A DNA stretch of 64,000 bases from CAYSRJ01 sp964521865 (lineage in GTDB: Bacteria > Spirochaetota > B62-G9 > DRHN01), in assembly GCA_964521865.1 (NCBI GenBank), contig CAZFTJ010000006.1:128509-192508 (forward strand), read 5' to 3'. Made by a program: the position numbers and the translations under genes. Positions 9,543-17,812 of this stretch are shown here, piece after piece (position 1 is the stretch's first letter; each line of letters begins with the position of its first letter). A model generated the notes under the pieces. That model searched no databases. It had not been told where the DNA came from and was given only the letters and a program-made list of their open reading frames with translations.

Positions 9543-9949
9543 AGTTATGAAAAAGTTTTTAAGAAAAATTGGAATGATGTATTTGAATGGGATGCAATAA
9601 AAGATGTGTTGCAGAAAATGCTGCACCCAGTAAATGAATAAAAACTAGTATAACTGTATCATATAGAGTAAATCGAATGCTTGAGAGGATTAAACATTTT
9701 ATTGAATTAATGGATTTTTACGAGGGATACCAAGCTGTATCTTCCCTTTATTTCGTTATGTAATTCCTTTTAATAAAATCATTGAGAGGAATAAGAAGTT
9801 TATGGTAACAAAGAGTCGAACGCCTTAAATAGCCTGAAAATCATTAATGAAATATAATAACAGTCTCACTTTATTTAGTAAATCATTTTAATAAATTTTA
9901 AATATAACAATACGGTCATTCAATTTTATTTTTTATAAAGGAGTAATAA

Positions 9950-10432
9950 ATGGAGAAAAATATTGGAGAAAGAAAGATTATTCAAATTGCACATGTAGTA
10001 AGAGATATTGAAAATGCTATGGAAAACTATTATAAATTAATAGGGATTGGTCCATGGGATGTCTACACATTTGCACCGCCGACTCTCAGAGAATCGATGT
10101 ACATGGGAAAGTCATCTGATCATAGTTATTTATTGGCCTTAACATGGGTTGGAGATATGCAGTATGAGCTAATCCAACCTCTCGAAGGACACAGTACTTA
10201 TGATGATTTTCTAGACAAAAAGGGAGAGGGATTACATCATATTAAGGAATGGGTTGATGATTGTGAAAAAGCTATAAATGAATATAGTCGAAAAGGTATT
10301 GAAGTGATTCAGAGTGGTAAATTTGATGAAGATGAGTTTTATTATTTAAATACAGAACCAACGCTTGGCGTCCTGTACGAAATAGGAAACAATGGTAAAA
10401 TTCGTTCACCAGAGCGCCGATATCCAATGTAA
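9950..10432 (+). CDS. VOC (glyoxalase/methylmalonyl-CoA epimerase-like) protein
   Basis: A 160-residue protein of the vicinal-oxygen-chelate superfamily with two beta-alpha-beta-beta-beta modules. Module one begins IIQIAHVVRDIENAM (about 9-23) with a metal-ligand-type His. Module two has GEGLHHIKEWVDD (about 92-104) with a second His, and YELIQPL and YEIGNN supply candidate acidic ligands. Such proteins act as epimerases, lyases or dioxygenases on hydroxy acids and CoA thioesters. A good ribosome site (AAAGGAG) precedes the ATG. It is isolated among remnants, so context gives no pathway. The ligand pattern suggests it is still active. Confidence 0.85.
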   Translation: MEKNIGERKIIQIAHVVRDIENAMENYYKLIGIGPWDVYTFAPPTLRESMYMGKSSDHSYLLALTWVGDMQYELIQPLEGHSTYDDFLDKKGEGLHHIKEWVDDCEKAINEYSRKGIEVIQSGKFDEDEFYYLNTEPTLGVLYEIGNNGKIRSPERRYPM

Positions 10433-10717
10433 GAATAACTGTATAAAAGTTTATATATAATCCTTTAAGAAATATTTGAATATTAAAATGTATTAATTGA
10501 AATTGTGATGATGCTATATTGTACACTAATAACAATATTCTACCAGTTGGAGAACTTTTTGTTTAGAAAAAGCAAAAGATATTATACGTTATCCATTTTG
10601 TTTTCCTGCTTTTGGGAATTTGCTGTTGATTTCCCTTCTTGGGAATATCTTAATTGTTGACAGTTCATCCCATCTAATAGAATTAGGAAACTTTTTTGTT
10701 CAGAGAGTTGCAGACAA

Positions 10718-10944
10718 ATGGCAGAACTAATATGGTATTGGCGATGTTGCAAATCATATGGGCGCATCGACAAGGAGGATGTACAATTATCCATTCAAAT
10801 TAGACCGGCGTATATAGTGGCTGGCGGGTATAAAAAGCAGGAAAGGAAATTAACAACAGCAATTAGACAGGCTGTTATTAAGCGATATGACGGAAAAAGT
10901 TGTATATGTGGAAAAATAGGAACAGAAATAGACCATATTAATGA
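10718..10944 (+). pseudogene. HNH endonuclease fragment
   Basis: The sequence AIRQAVIKRYDGKSCICGKI followed by GTEIDHIND is the beginning of an HNH nuclease domain, including the Cys zinc-binding knuckle and the DH of the catalytic strand. The frame then runs into unrelated transposase DNA at about 10944 and stops, so the second half of the HNH fold is missing. The N-terminal part does not resemble anything I know. It was truncated by the insertion now represented by the integrase remnant next to it. Confidence 0.6.
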
Positions 10945-11075
10945 TCTCTCCCGATCAGTTTATCAAAGGGTGTGACATAGCTGATGGAACTATGTGGACG
11001 TTTCGGGTTGTAATACCAGACATAGTCGCTGGCCTTTTTCCTGGCATCCTCGATTGAGCCGGCAGTACCAGAACT
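10943..11075 (-). pseudogene. Integrase-core transposase remnant (IS3/IS481 type)
   Basis: Read on the minus strand, the segment encodes KKASDYVWYYNPKRPHSSI and then SYVTPFDKL. This is the C-terminal tail of retroviral-type integrase transposases (YNxxRPHSSL signature). Only about 40 residues survive and no inverted repeats are evident. It cuts off the HNH fragment to its left. Confidence 0.7.
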
Positions 11076-11230
11076 CACCACACCTTATCAGACAGTAAGG
11101 GCATCTTGCGGCGTTTCCTTCGGGAAGAGTGTGTCGCACATTCAACATTCTGGTCACACTGTGACAACATCGTTCTTTAAAACCGATAGCTATAAGGCAG
11201 GTAATTAATTGTTATGGCAGGAATAACATT

Positions 11231-11273
11231 CGGGCAACGTGGGATTCGAACCCACCACTTCCGGCTCCGGAGG
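11231..11273 (-). tRNA. 3' half of a tRNA-Arg(CCG), not a complete gene
   Basis: On the minus strand, the anticodon loop CTCCGGA (anticodon CCG, Arg) is followed by a 3' anticodon stem, variable loop, perfect T arm (GTGGG TTCGAAT CCCAC) and the 3' acceptor strand GTTGCCC. The 5' acceptor, D arm and 5' anticodon stem are absent: upstream bases do not pair. The break at the anticodon loop is where tRNA-targeting integrases often recombine, so this is better read as an attachment-site scar than a functional tRNA. Compare 39073-39115. Confidence 0.75.
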
Positions 11274-11402
11274 CTGAAGCTTGCTTCATATTGGTTATAT
11301 ATGACCCGATTTTGGCCTATTTTTCATCAAATTCTTGAAATTTCGTCATATAGTTCAAGTGGGCTTTGTTGGCAGTATACACAGTTTCGTACACAGTAAA
11401 AA
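11231..11402 (-). repeat. Half-tRNA plus conserved 130-bp flank, copy 1
   Basis: The half tRNA-Arg is joined to a flank containing CATATTGGTTATATATGACC and ending in ACACAGTTTCGTACACAG. The same arrangement, same orientation and nearly the same length recurs at 39073-39243. No frame is conserved between copies, so the flank is probably non-coding element DNA. Confidence 0.8.
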
Positions 11403-12150
11403 TTGGTTTTTAAATTAGCTCAATTGAGGAACGGCCGGATTCAGTTTTCAGTGTTCGGCGTTTTCATTTTTACATATGAATTAAAATGTCAATATTTATA
11501 TAACTACCTGTTGTCTTAAATGTTATATGTTGAAATCATGTCTATCAAAACCTGAAAGCGCAGCGCAATATATTTTTATTCTGATTTTACACTGTTACCC
11601 CTTTTTTTAAAAGAAGAGAGCAGATACCTCCTTTCTCCCTAAACCTTTAAAGTCGGTTTCGTCGAGAACATATCTTCGCCGTTAATGAGGCATGATAATA
11701 TCCCAGGAGGATGTCTCAATCAAATGCCGAACTTCACTGAGCTTAGGACAGCAACACGTTTATCCTCCCGTTGTTTTCCCAGAAATGCCGAAGCTTATTC
11801 CCGAGAGATGAGTGAAAAAGAGCTTGAAAAAATTCATCACCGAATGTATAAAGTATAGTGAGTTTTTTATTGTTTATATACGACCTCCTTGGATATTGGA
11901 TTTAGTCAATCCTTTTAGATCATATCCTCAGGAGGTTGTAAATTTATCTAATCACTAAAACTCGAAATTCGATATAATAATAAATCAAATTTACGAATTA
12001 TTTCTAGAAAAAATCAAATTAGTAAAACAAAAGAGTCCTCCTTTTATCTTTAAACATAAAAAATCTAGTCAATGGTAGAGTTCACTTTTCTACTTTACAT
12101 GAATGAAATTCAGTCCATTTTTCAATCTTAAATGGCATTAACATAATTTT
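11403..12150. other. Gene-poor stretch with a long inverted repeat
   Basis: No convincing gene. An imperfect inverted repeat at 11883-11936 pairs ACCTCCTTGGATAT with ATATCCTCAGGAGGT and encloses a second small hairpin, GGATTTAGTCAATCC. A 44-codon frame at about 11728-11859 (ending SEKELEKIHHRMYKV) slightly resembles the start of MttB-family proteins, but is too short to call. Confidence 0.5.
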
Positions 12151-12153
12151 ATC

Positions 12154-12290
12154 TTGACAAGAAAATTGAAAATGGTATAATAATTGAAACGTTTCATAAT
12201 CTTTTTTAAATATTTTCCCAGTATTATTGAAAAGATTGTATTAAAAATAGCTAGTTAATGTATAATTAGTTATTTATAATGAAACGTTTT
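12154..12290 (+). promoter_or_regulatory. Promoter with two LacI-type operators for cluster A
   Basis: TTGACA (12154-12159) and TATAAT (12176-12181) with 16 bases between make a strong sigma70-type promoter. The perfect palindrome TGAAACGTTTCA (12185-12196) lies just after it, at the expected transcription start. A second half-matching site, GAAACGTTTT, begins at 12281. CpG-centred palindromes of this kind are typical operators of LacI/CcpA-family repressors, so the regulator at 12323 probably controls itself and the operon. Confidence 0.85.
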
Positions 12291-12322
12291 AATTTTTTAT
12301 ACTTTAAACATTGATATTGATA

Positions 12323-13348
12323 ATGAAAAAAGTGACTATTATTGAGGTAGCGAAAAAAGCAGGTGTTTCTGTGGGCACTGCTTCACAGGCGTTAAATAAT
12401 AAAAAATGTGTTGCAAAGGATACAATAAAAAAGGTCGAAAAAGCCGCTCAAATCCTCGAGTATTATCCGTCCTTTACTGCTAGGGAGTTTCGATTTAAAA
12501 AATCGAAAACAATTTCTCTCCATATAGTTATTCCAAACAATAACCTTATCCATCCGTCTTCTTGGAACTTCTATTTCAGAGTAATTCAAGGTGTTTCTAC
12601 TGAACTAAAAAAACACGGTTATAGGATGCATCTCGAATTCAATACCATACGTGAAGTAACATATATTTCACATATAAAAGATACTATTAGAGGATATCAC
12701 GTTTCAGGGGTCGCATTTTTAATTACTTCAATTAATAAGTATATTGGGATAGAAGAATTAGCTTTACTCGGTATACCTTTGATAACAATTCATGGGAAAA
12801 TATCCGATAACATATCATCGATAACCATTGATAATTACAATGCGATAATTCAAATGGTAAAATGGTTACGGAGTATGGGACATAATAACATTCTGTTCGT
12901 TTCTGGACCTGAGGATCACTTTGCTTCGCAGGAGAGAGAGAGGGGTTATATTGATGCACTTGTAGATTTTTCGACGCCAACTATTATCTCAGGAGATTGG
13001 ACACGTGAGAGTGGTTATTTAGCATTTAAAGAGATTGTTTCTAAAATTTTGGTACCTATTACAATAATATGTGCAAACGATCATATGGCCTTAGGTGTAA
13101 TTCAAGCCTGTAACGAGTTTAATATCAAAGTACCGGAGCAAATCTCAGTCGTTGGATTTGATGATGATATGATTAGTCAGGTAATTACCCCACCATTATC
13201 TACTGTATATCAACCACTTATAGAGTTGGGTGAACAGGCTGTACAGATATTGTTGGACAATATTAATGATCAGGAAATTAAACCAGAGCATAAATTGCTC
13301 CCGGCTAAATTACTTATAAGAAATTCCGTATCAAACATTTTAGGTTAA
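12323..13348 (+). CDS. LacI-family transcriptional regulator
   Basis: A 341-residue repressor: helix-turn-helix at about 4-25 (IIEVAKKAGVSVGTASQALN), hinge helix to about 60, then a periplasmic-binding-protein-like ligand domain (VVGFDDDMISQVITPPLSTV near the C-terminus). I take the ATG at 12323; an in-frame TTG lies 12 bases upstream. It heads the co-directional genes of cluster A, 24 bases before the ATPase, and has operators at its own promoter. The effector is probably the imported compound or a breakdown product. Confidence 0.93.
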   Translation: MKKVTIIEVAKKAGVSVGTASQALNNKKCVAKDTIKKVEKAAQILEYYPSFTAREFRFKKSKTISLHIVIPNNNLIHPSSWNFYFRVIQGVSTELKKHGYRMHLEFNTIREVTYISHIKDTIRGYHVSGVAFLITSINKYIGIEELALLGIPLITIHGKISDNISSITIDNYNAIIQMVKWLRSMGHNNILFVSGPEDHFASQERERGYIDALVDFSTPTIISGDWTRESGYLAFKEIVSKILVPITIICANDHMALGVIQACNEFNIKVPEQISVVGFDDDMISQVITPPLSTVYQPLIELGEQAVQILLDNINDQEIKPEHKLLPAKLLIRNSVSNILG

Positions 13349-13372
13349 AAGAGATTTGGTTAGGAACCACAC

Positions 13373-14149
13373 GTGGATAACAAGAACCAGTATGCTATTA
13401 AAATTGAGCATGTTCGATTTTGTTATGATATAAAAGAGGGTGAATTTGAAGTTTGCAGAAATGTAAACCTGGACATTCGGGACAATGAATTTTTCTGCAT
13501 TATTGGCCCATCTGGGTGTGGTAAAACCACACTTCTTAATCTACTCGCTGGTTTTGAAACTCCTACAGAAGGAGTGATATACGAACATGGGAAGCAAATT
13601 AACAGCGTATCGCCTGATAGAGCATTGGTGTTTCAAAAGGATGCAGTCTTTCCTTGGTTGACAGTTGAGCGCAATATTGGGTATGGCTTGCAAATAAAGA
13701 AATTGGATAAAATAACCGTTGCTAAAAGAATTAAGGAAATGATTTCAATGGTTGGATTAACTGGTTTCGAGAAATCCTTGCCTAAGGAACTTTCTGGAGG
13801 AATGAGGAAAAGGGTCGATCTTGCACGAGCACTTGCTACTAATCCCAACATACTTCTTATGGATGAACCATTCGGATCAGTGGATGCAATGACGAAAGAA
13901 AAACTTCAAATAGAATTACTTGAACTGTGGCAAAAATATAGAAAGACTGTCATATTCGTTACGCATGATCTTGAAGAAGCACTATTCTTGGGAGACCGTA
14001 TTGTAATAATGATGCCTATTAAAACCGAGATACCTTTACAAGTTATTGATGTTCCTTTTAAACGTCCGAGAACTATTTACTTAAAAGAAGATCCACAGTT
14101 TCAAAGTTTTCGCAGAGAATTATTACAAAAATTTAAACTAATACAGTAA
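13373..14149 (+). CDS. ABC ATPase, taurine/nitrate/sulfonate importer type
   Basis: A 258-residue ATPase of the SsuB/TauB/NrtD group that powers uptake of small organic ions. Walker A is GPSGCGKTT (about 43-51), the Q-loop is VFQKDAVFPW, the signature is LSGGMRKRVDLARAL, Walker B is ILLMDEPFGSVD, and the switch His is in FVTHDLEEA, so all catalytic parts are present. It starts with GTG at 13373. It is followed after 7 bases by its permease and, two genes later, by its binding protein. In this family ligands include taurine, sulfonates, nitrate, pyrimidine precursors and amidines. Confidence 0.93.
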   Translation: MDNKNQYAIKIEHVRFCYDIKEGEFEVCRNVNLDIRDNEFFCIIGPSGCGKTTLLNLLAGFETPTEGVIYEHGKQINSVSPDRALVFQKDAVFPWLTVERNIGYGLQIKKLDKITVAKRIKEMISMVGLTGFEKSLPKELSGGMRKRVDLARALATNPNILLMDEPFGSVDAMTKEKLQIELLELWQKYRKTVIFVTHDLEEALFLGDRIVIMMPIKTEIPLQVIDVPFKRPRTIYLKEDPQFQSFRRELLQKFKLIQ

Positions 14150-14156
14150 AGAAATA

Positions 14157-14942
14157 ATGAAGACAAAAATAAAGCTAGGAAATTTTAAAAGCCTGATAGT
14201 ATTTATCATTCTTGTAGCTGTCTGGTCCTCAATAACTTTAGCAACAAAACTTGTGAAACCAATATTTATTCCTAGTCCTATTAATATCGTAGAGTCTCTT
14301 TTTAATATGAGGGACACCATAATCTTAGCCACTTTGGTAAGCATAGGTATAACATTAGGTGGTTTTTTTATAGGGTCTGCAGTTGGTTTGGCTCTTGGTT
14401 TGGGTATTGCGTATAGTAAGAATTTTATGGAAACAGTTGGTCCTTTTCTTGATTTCACAAGACCCGTTCCAGTTCTTGCTCTTATTCCATTATTCTTATT
14501 ATGGTTTGGAATAGGTGTATTACCACAAGTGTTGCTTGTCGCTCTCGGGGTTTCGGTCATAATCGGTACGACAACATACGAAGCAGTAAGAAATCTTCCA
14601 GTAATATATGTCCGTGCTGCTTCGAATCTCGGTGCAGATAAAAAAACAATCTTCCGAACAATTGTAATTCCGTATATTTTTCCTCATCTAATAGGTGCCA
14701 TCCGTGTAGCCGCTGCTACATCTTGGGGACTTGATGTGGCAGCAGAGTTCATGGGCACGCAGGTTGGCCTCGGTTTCAACATGATAGCACGTCAAATGTA
14801 TTTAGATACGGCAGGAATTATTGCCATTGTTATTATTTATAGTTGTCTAGCGATAGGTCTAGATCAGATTATAAGGAAAGTTGAATCCAGAATGACAACA
14901 TGGACTGAAAGAGGGCAGTTATCCTTTGAGAAAATCAGATAA
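14157..14942 (+). CDS. ABC permease, taurine/nitrate type (SsuC-like)
   Basis: A 261-residue inner-membrane permease with about six helices. The family segment DFTRPVPVLALIPLFLLWFG (about 98-117) and the coupling-helix region YVRAASNLGADKKTIFRTIV (about 156-175) are clear. As only one permease gene is present, it should act as a homodimer. It begins 7 bases after the ATPase gene. Cluster B has two permeases of this family (53094 and 53868), so the two importers are related but not identical. Confidence 0.92.
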   Translation: MKTKIKLGNFKSLIVFIILVAVWSSITLATKLVKPIFIPSPINIVESLFNMRDTIILATLVSIGITLGGFFIGSAVGLALGLGIAYSKNFMETVGPFLDFTRPVPVLALIPLFLLWFGIGVLPQVLLVALGVSVIIGTTTYEAVRNLPVIYVRAASNLGADKKTIFRTIVIPYIFPHLIGAIRVAAATSWGLDVAAEFMGTQVGLGFNMIARQMYLDTAGIIAIVIIYSCLAIGLDQIIRKVESRMTTWTERGQLSFEKIR

Positions 14943-14960
14943 GTCAAGGAGGCATTTGAA

Positions 14961-15866
14961 ATGAAAGTAATAGACTCTCACACGCATCTTATAAGAAAAA
15001 AGAATTTTGATGAAGAGACGTACAAAAAATTGAATCTCAGTCTTCCCAACGATACACCCCTTGATGATTTCGTTTCCTGGTTAAAGGAGGCAGGTATTGT
15101 AAAAGCAGTTATAATGGGTCAGGATATGACTAGGATTTGGAAAACAACTTTTGGTGAAGAATACGTTAGAGAGGCAAGTGAGAAATACCCTGACTTTTTT
15201 ATACCATTTGCAAGTATTGAACCAATTGATGAGTACAATCGTTTTAGTCAATCAGCATTTGACTACTTTAAAAAAGCTATCGAAAAGTATGGATTCAGAG
15301 GGGTGCTCCTGACTCCACCCTATGGACAGTACTATTCAAATGATAAAACGGTATATCCAATATATGAAAAAGCACAAGAATACGGAATTGTAGTTCAATT
15401 CCACCATTCTGCGCAAATGGGGCCAGCTATTTTAGCGCCAACCCAGTATGCAGATATGTATCGGCTTAATGATGTGATTGTTGACTTTCCAGACTTGAAA
15501 ATAGTTGTTGAACATATCGGATACCCTTGGAGTGAGCATCTCTTTATTCTTATGGCGAATGATAAGAATTTATGGACAGATCTGGCAATGATGTGCGACC
15601 GTAATATGAAAGTTGCCTGGAGTCTTGTCTTAGCGAAAGAGTATGGTGTAATTGATCATGTAATGTATGCGTCAGATTATGTTTCATATAATTATGACTT
15701 GTTCTCGAATAATCCAGCAGAAGATTTTAAAAGATGGATTTCATTTATCAGTAATGGATTAAATGCTATATGTAAGAAATGTGGTTGGCCTTTCTTCAGT
15801 GAAGAGGAAATCGATGGGATTCTATGGAAAAATGCAAGCAGGCTATATGAAATAGATTGTATTTGA
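14961..15866 (+). CDS. Amidohydrolase-family (Amidohydro_2) hydrolase
   Basis: A 301-residue TIM-barrel metal hydrolase or decarboxylase. The metal motif DSHTH is at residues 5-9, HH in QFHHSAQMG and the His of VVEHIGYPW supply further ligands, and the C-terminal Asp is in YASDY. Members hydrolyse lactones, amides or cyclic ureides, or decarboxylate aromatic acids. Its gene follows the permease by 18 bases behind AAGGAGG and precedes the binding protein, so it probably acts on the imported compound. Cluster B has a distant counterpart at 59662. The substrate is unknown. Confidence 0.88.
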   Translation: MKVIDSHTHLIRKKNFDEETYKKLNLSLPNDTPLDDFVSWLKEAGIVKAVIMGQDMTRIWKTTFGEEYVREASEKYPDFFIPFASIEPIDEYNRFSQSAFDYFKKAIEKYGFRGVLLTPPYGQYYSNDKTVYPIYEKAQEYGIVVQFHHSAQMGPAILAPTQYADMYRLNDVIVDFPDLKIVVEHIGYPWSEHLFILMANDKNLWTDLAMMCDRNMKVAWSLVLAKEYGVIDHVMYASDYVSYNYDLFSNNPAEDFKRWISFISNGLNAICKKCGWPFFSEEEIDGILWKNASRLYEIDCI

Positions 15867-15885
15867 ATATATATTTCCAGTTAAA

Positions 15886-15895
15886 AAGGAGGTGA
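15886..15895 (+). promoter_or_regulatory. Orphan near-perfect Shine-Dalgarno upstream of the binding protein
   Basis: AAGGAGGTGA sits 68 bases before the binding-protein ATG, which has its own ribosome site (GAGAGGAGG). The only ATG nearby overlaps it and opens a 7-codon frame. It may act as a ribosome-binding mRNA stabiliser. Confidence 0.6.
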
Positions 15896-15963
15896 TGGCC
15901 AATATTCAGGAAAGATAATTATTTGTTGTTATTAATAAGAAAATCTAGAGAGGAGGATTCAAA

Positions 15964-17094
15964 ATGAGAGTATTAAAAAGTTATATCATTTGTATTTGCA
16001 TCATGTGTCTCTTCTTTTTCAGTGCTTTTATGTCGTTTGGTGAAAACCGTGAAGGAAAGATAGTTACGGTTAGGATATGCGCAACGCCATATGCTATGTA
16101 CCAGATTTGGAATGCTGGTCATCAGCTTGGAATTGATAAGGAGTTTGGCTTGAACGTTGAGGTAACACCATTTACCTCAGATGTAAACGCGATCCAGGCA
16201 ATGGTACGTGGTAACATTGATATTGTTGGTACATCGCATTCTCAACTTGCCCTTATTATGGAAACAGCACCAGAGGTAATTAGCGTTGGTTCTTTAGATT
16301 TGTTTAAGGGGTTCATTTTCATTGGTAGAAGTAAGGAATGGAAGTCAATATCTCAGCTAATTGACGAGATGGGTTTGGAAAAAGCGAGAGAGTATAGATT
16401 GAAACAACTGGAAGGAAAGACCTTTCTCATTAGCCGTTTTTTCAAACCCATTGCGCTCGACACGCTAGCTCAGGCTGGTTTAAACGAAAATGATGCTAAG
16501 TTTATTCTCATGGCTGATGATCAAAAATCTGCTGCGGCTTTTATAAGGGGTGAGGGAGATATATATATGGGAAGCTTGCCACAGGAACAGCGTCTCTTAT
16601 CAATGCCAGGGAATGAGTTTATCAATATTGGTGGATCGGAGATATTGGGACCAGCCGGACTTTGGTACGGGCATATTCTATCAACAAGAGATTTTATGGA
16701 GAAAAATCGAGAAATTTTGTTAAAAGTAAATGCTATGAAGTATAGAGTAATTCGCTTATTTGACAAGGAACCTATGAAGATTGCACAATACGGGGCGAAG
16801 ACGATCAGTCAGATGACGGGAGGAGATTTTACTATTGATCAGTATATTGAAATGGAAACCGTCTATGACAATCTACTATCTATTCAGGAATGTAAAGAGA
16901 CTTATTTTAATCCCGAGAGTCGGTTGTATTGGAAAAAACCCATGGAGTACTATATAAAAATCGCGGTTGAGCAGGGTGACTTAAAAAAGATGCAAGATGC
17001 AGATAAGTTCATGATGCCTGCAGAAGAACTATTCTGGGAATTATTGAAACGTGATGATTTAATGAAGCTGATTAATGCTCCTTTAAACTACTGA
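15964..17094 (+). CDS. Solute-binding protein, taurine/nitrate type (SsuA-like)
   Basis: A 376-residue extracytoplasmic receptor. Residues 1-27 form a signal peptide (IICICIMCLFFFSAFMSFG). The mature part resembles NMT1/SsuA proteins: RICATPYAMYQIWNAGHQLG, then the typical MVRGNIDIVGTSHSQLALIM hinge segment. It delivers ligand to the permease at 14157. It is bracketed by an orphan Shine-Dalgarno upstream and a GC-rich hairpin immediately downstream. The ETYFNPES stretch is shared with the cluster B binding protein (KETYFNPNH), showing that the two are paralogues. The ligand is unknown; the neighbouring methyltransferase suggests a methylated amine. Confidence 0.9.
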   Translation: MRVLKSYIICICIMCLFFFSAFMSFGENREGKIVTVRICATPYAMYQIWNAGHQLGIDKEFGLNVEVTPFTSDVNAIQAMVRGNIDIVGTSHSQLALIMETAPEVISVGSLDLFKGFIFIGRSKEWKSISQLIDEMGLEKAREYRLKQLEGKTFLISRFFKPIALDTLAQAGLNENDAKFILMADDQKSAAAFIRGEGDIYMGSLPQEQRLLSMPGNEFINIGGSEILGPAGLWYGHILSTRDFMEKNREILLKVNAMKYRVIRLFDKEPMKIAQYGAKTISQMTGGDFTIDQYIEMETVYDNLLSIQECKETYFNPESRLYWKKPMEYYIKIAVEQGDLKKMQDADKFMMPAEELFWELLKRDDLMKLINAPLNY

Positions 17095-17103
17095 TTTATG
17101 AAG

Positions 17104-17137
17104 CTGCCGCAACCTCTTTAAATGGGGGTTGCGGCAG
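17104..17137 (+). terminator. GC-rich hairpin after the binding-protein gene
   Basis: CTGCCGCAACC pairs perfectly with GGTTGCGGCAG over a 12-base loop. No T-tract follows, so it is more likely an mRNA 3'-protecting structure than a strong terminator. It also shows that the corrinoid gene starts at 17152 and not at an upstream in-frame codon at 17122, which lies inside the hairpin. Confidence 0.85.
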
Positions 17138-17151
17138 ATAAGGATGCATGT

Positions 17152-17799
17152 ATGGCACAAAAGAGACCCTTTGATTTACTAAGAACAGCTGTACTTGAAT
17201 ATGATGCTGTTAAAGCAATTGAAATTGTTCACCAATTGTTAATTGAGAAAGTACCTCCCCAAGAAATCATGGATGTGCTTACGAATGCAATAAGGGAAGT
17301 TGGCGATGCTTTTAATCGAGAGGAACTGTTTCTTCCAGATCTGGTAGGTGGAGCTGAAGTTCTTATGAAGATTATGCCGATTCTCAAAGATAAACTTGTA
17401 AACCAAGCTGCATCCGATAAACATTGTAGAATTATTATAGGAACTGTTTTTGGGGACATACATAACATAGGTAAGAATATGGTGGCGACTATGTTAGTTG
17501 CATCTGGTTTCGAAGTTATTGATCTAGGAATTAATGTTACTGCTGATAAGTTTGTAAAAGCTGTAATTAAATACCATCCCAAGGTTGTTGCAATGTCAGC
17601 TCTTATGACTTCAACCATGCGCGAACAAAAAAAAGTAATTGAGCTACTGGAGGAGCGAGGATTAAGAAACAATGTATTCGTTATTGTTGGGGGAGGAGCG
17701 GTTACAAGTGACTTTGCAGAAGAAATAAATGCTGACGGGTATGAATCGACTGCTCCTCGTGCTGCATATCTTGTTAATAAATTACTTAAAAAAACTTAG
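17152..17799 (+). CDS. Methylamine-type corrinoid (B12-binding) protein
   Basis: A 215-residue corrinoid protein of the MtbC/MttC family: an N-terminal helical cap domain (about 1-85) and a Rossmann-like B12 domain. The cobalt-binding motif GDIHNIGKN gives His104. VIDLGINVTADKFVKAV and VIVGGGAV line the cobamide tail pocket. It accepts a methyl group from the MttB homologue encoded 13 bases downstream and passes it to a second methyltransferase not found in this cluster. The ATG at 17152 follows AAGG. A reductive activator (RamA-type) is not in the window and must be encoded elsewhere. Confidence 0.92.
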   Translation: MAQKRPFDLLRTAVLEYDAVKAIEIVHQLLIEKVPPQEIMDVLTNAIREVGDAFNREELFLPDLVGGAEVLMKIMPILKDKLVNQAASDKHCRIIIGTVFGDIHNIGKNMVATMLVASGFEVIDLGINVTADKFVKAVIKYHPKVVAMSALMTSTMREQKKVIELLEERGLRNNVFVIVGGGAVTSDFAEEINADGYESTAPRAAYLVNKLLKKT

Positions 17800-17812
17800 A
17801 AGGCACTCACCA

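Noticed and set aside
11231..11273. A functional tRNA-Arg gene.
   Set aside because: Only the 3' half is present; the bases upstream do not form the acceptor, D or anticodon stems.
11214..11399. A 61-codon plus-strand frame across the half-tRNA repeat, with a same-length frame in the second copy.
   Set aside because: Differences between the copies change amino acids freely and the frame overlaps the tRNA half, so it does not look coding.
17122..17151. An earlier in-frame start for the corrinoid protein.
   Set aside because: It lies inside a perfect GC-rich hairpin and lacks a ribosome site; the ATG at 17152 fits the family length.
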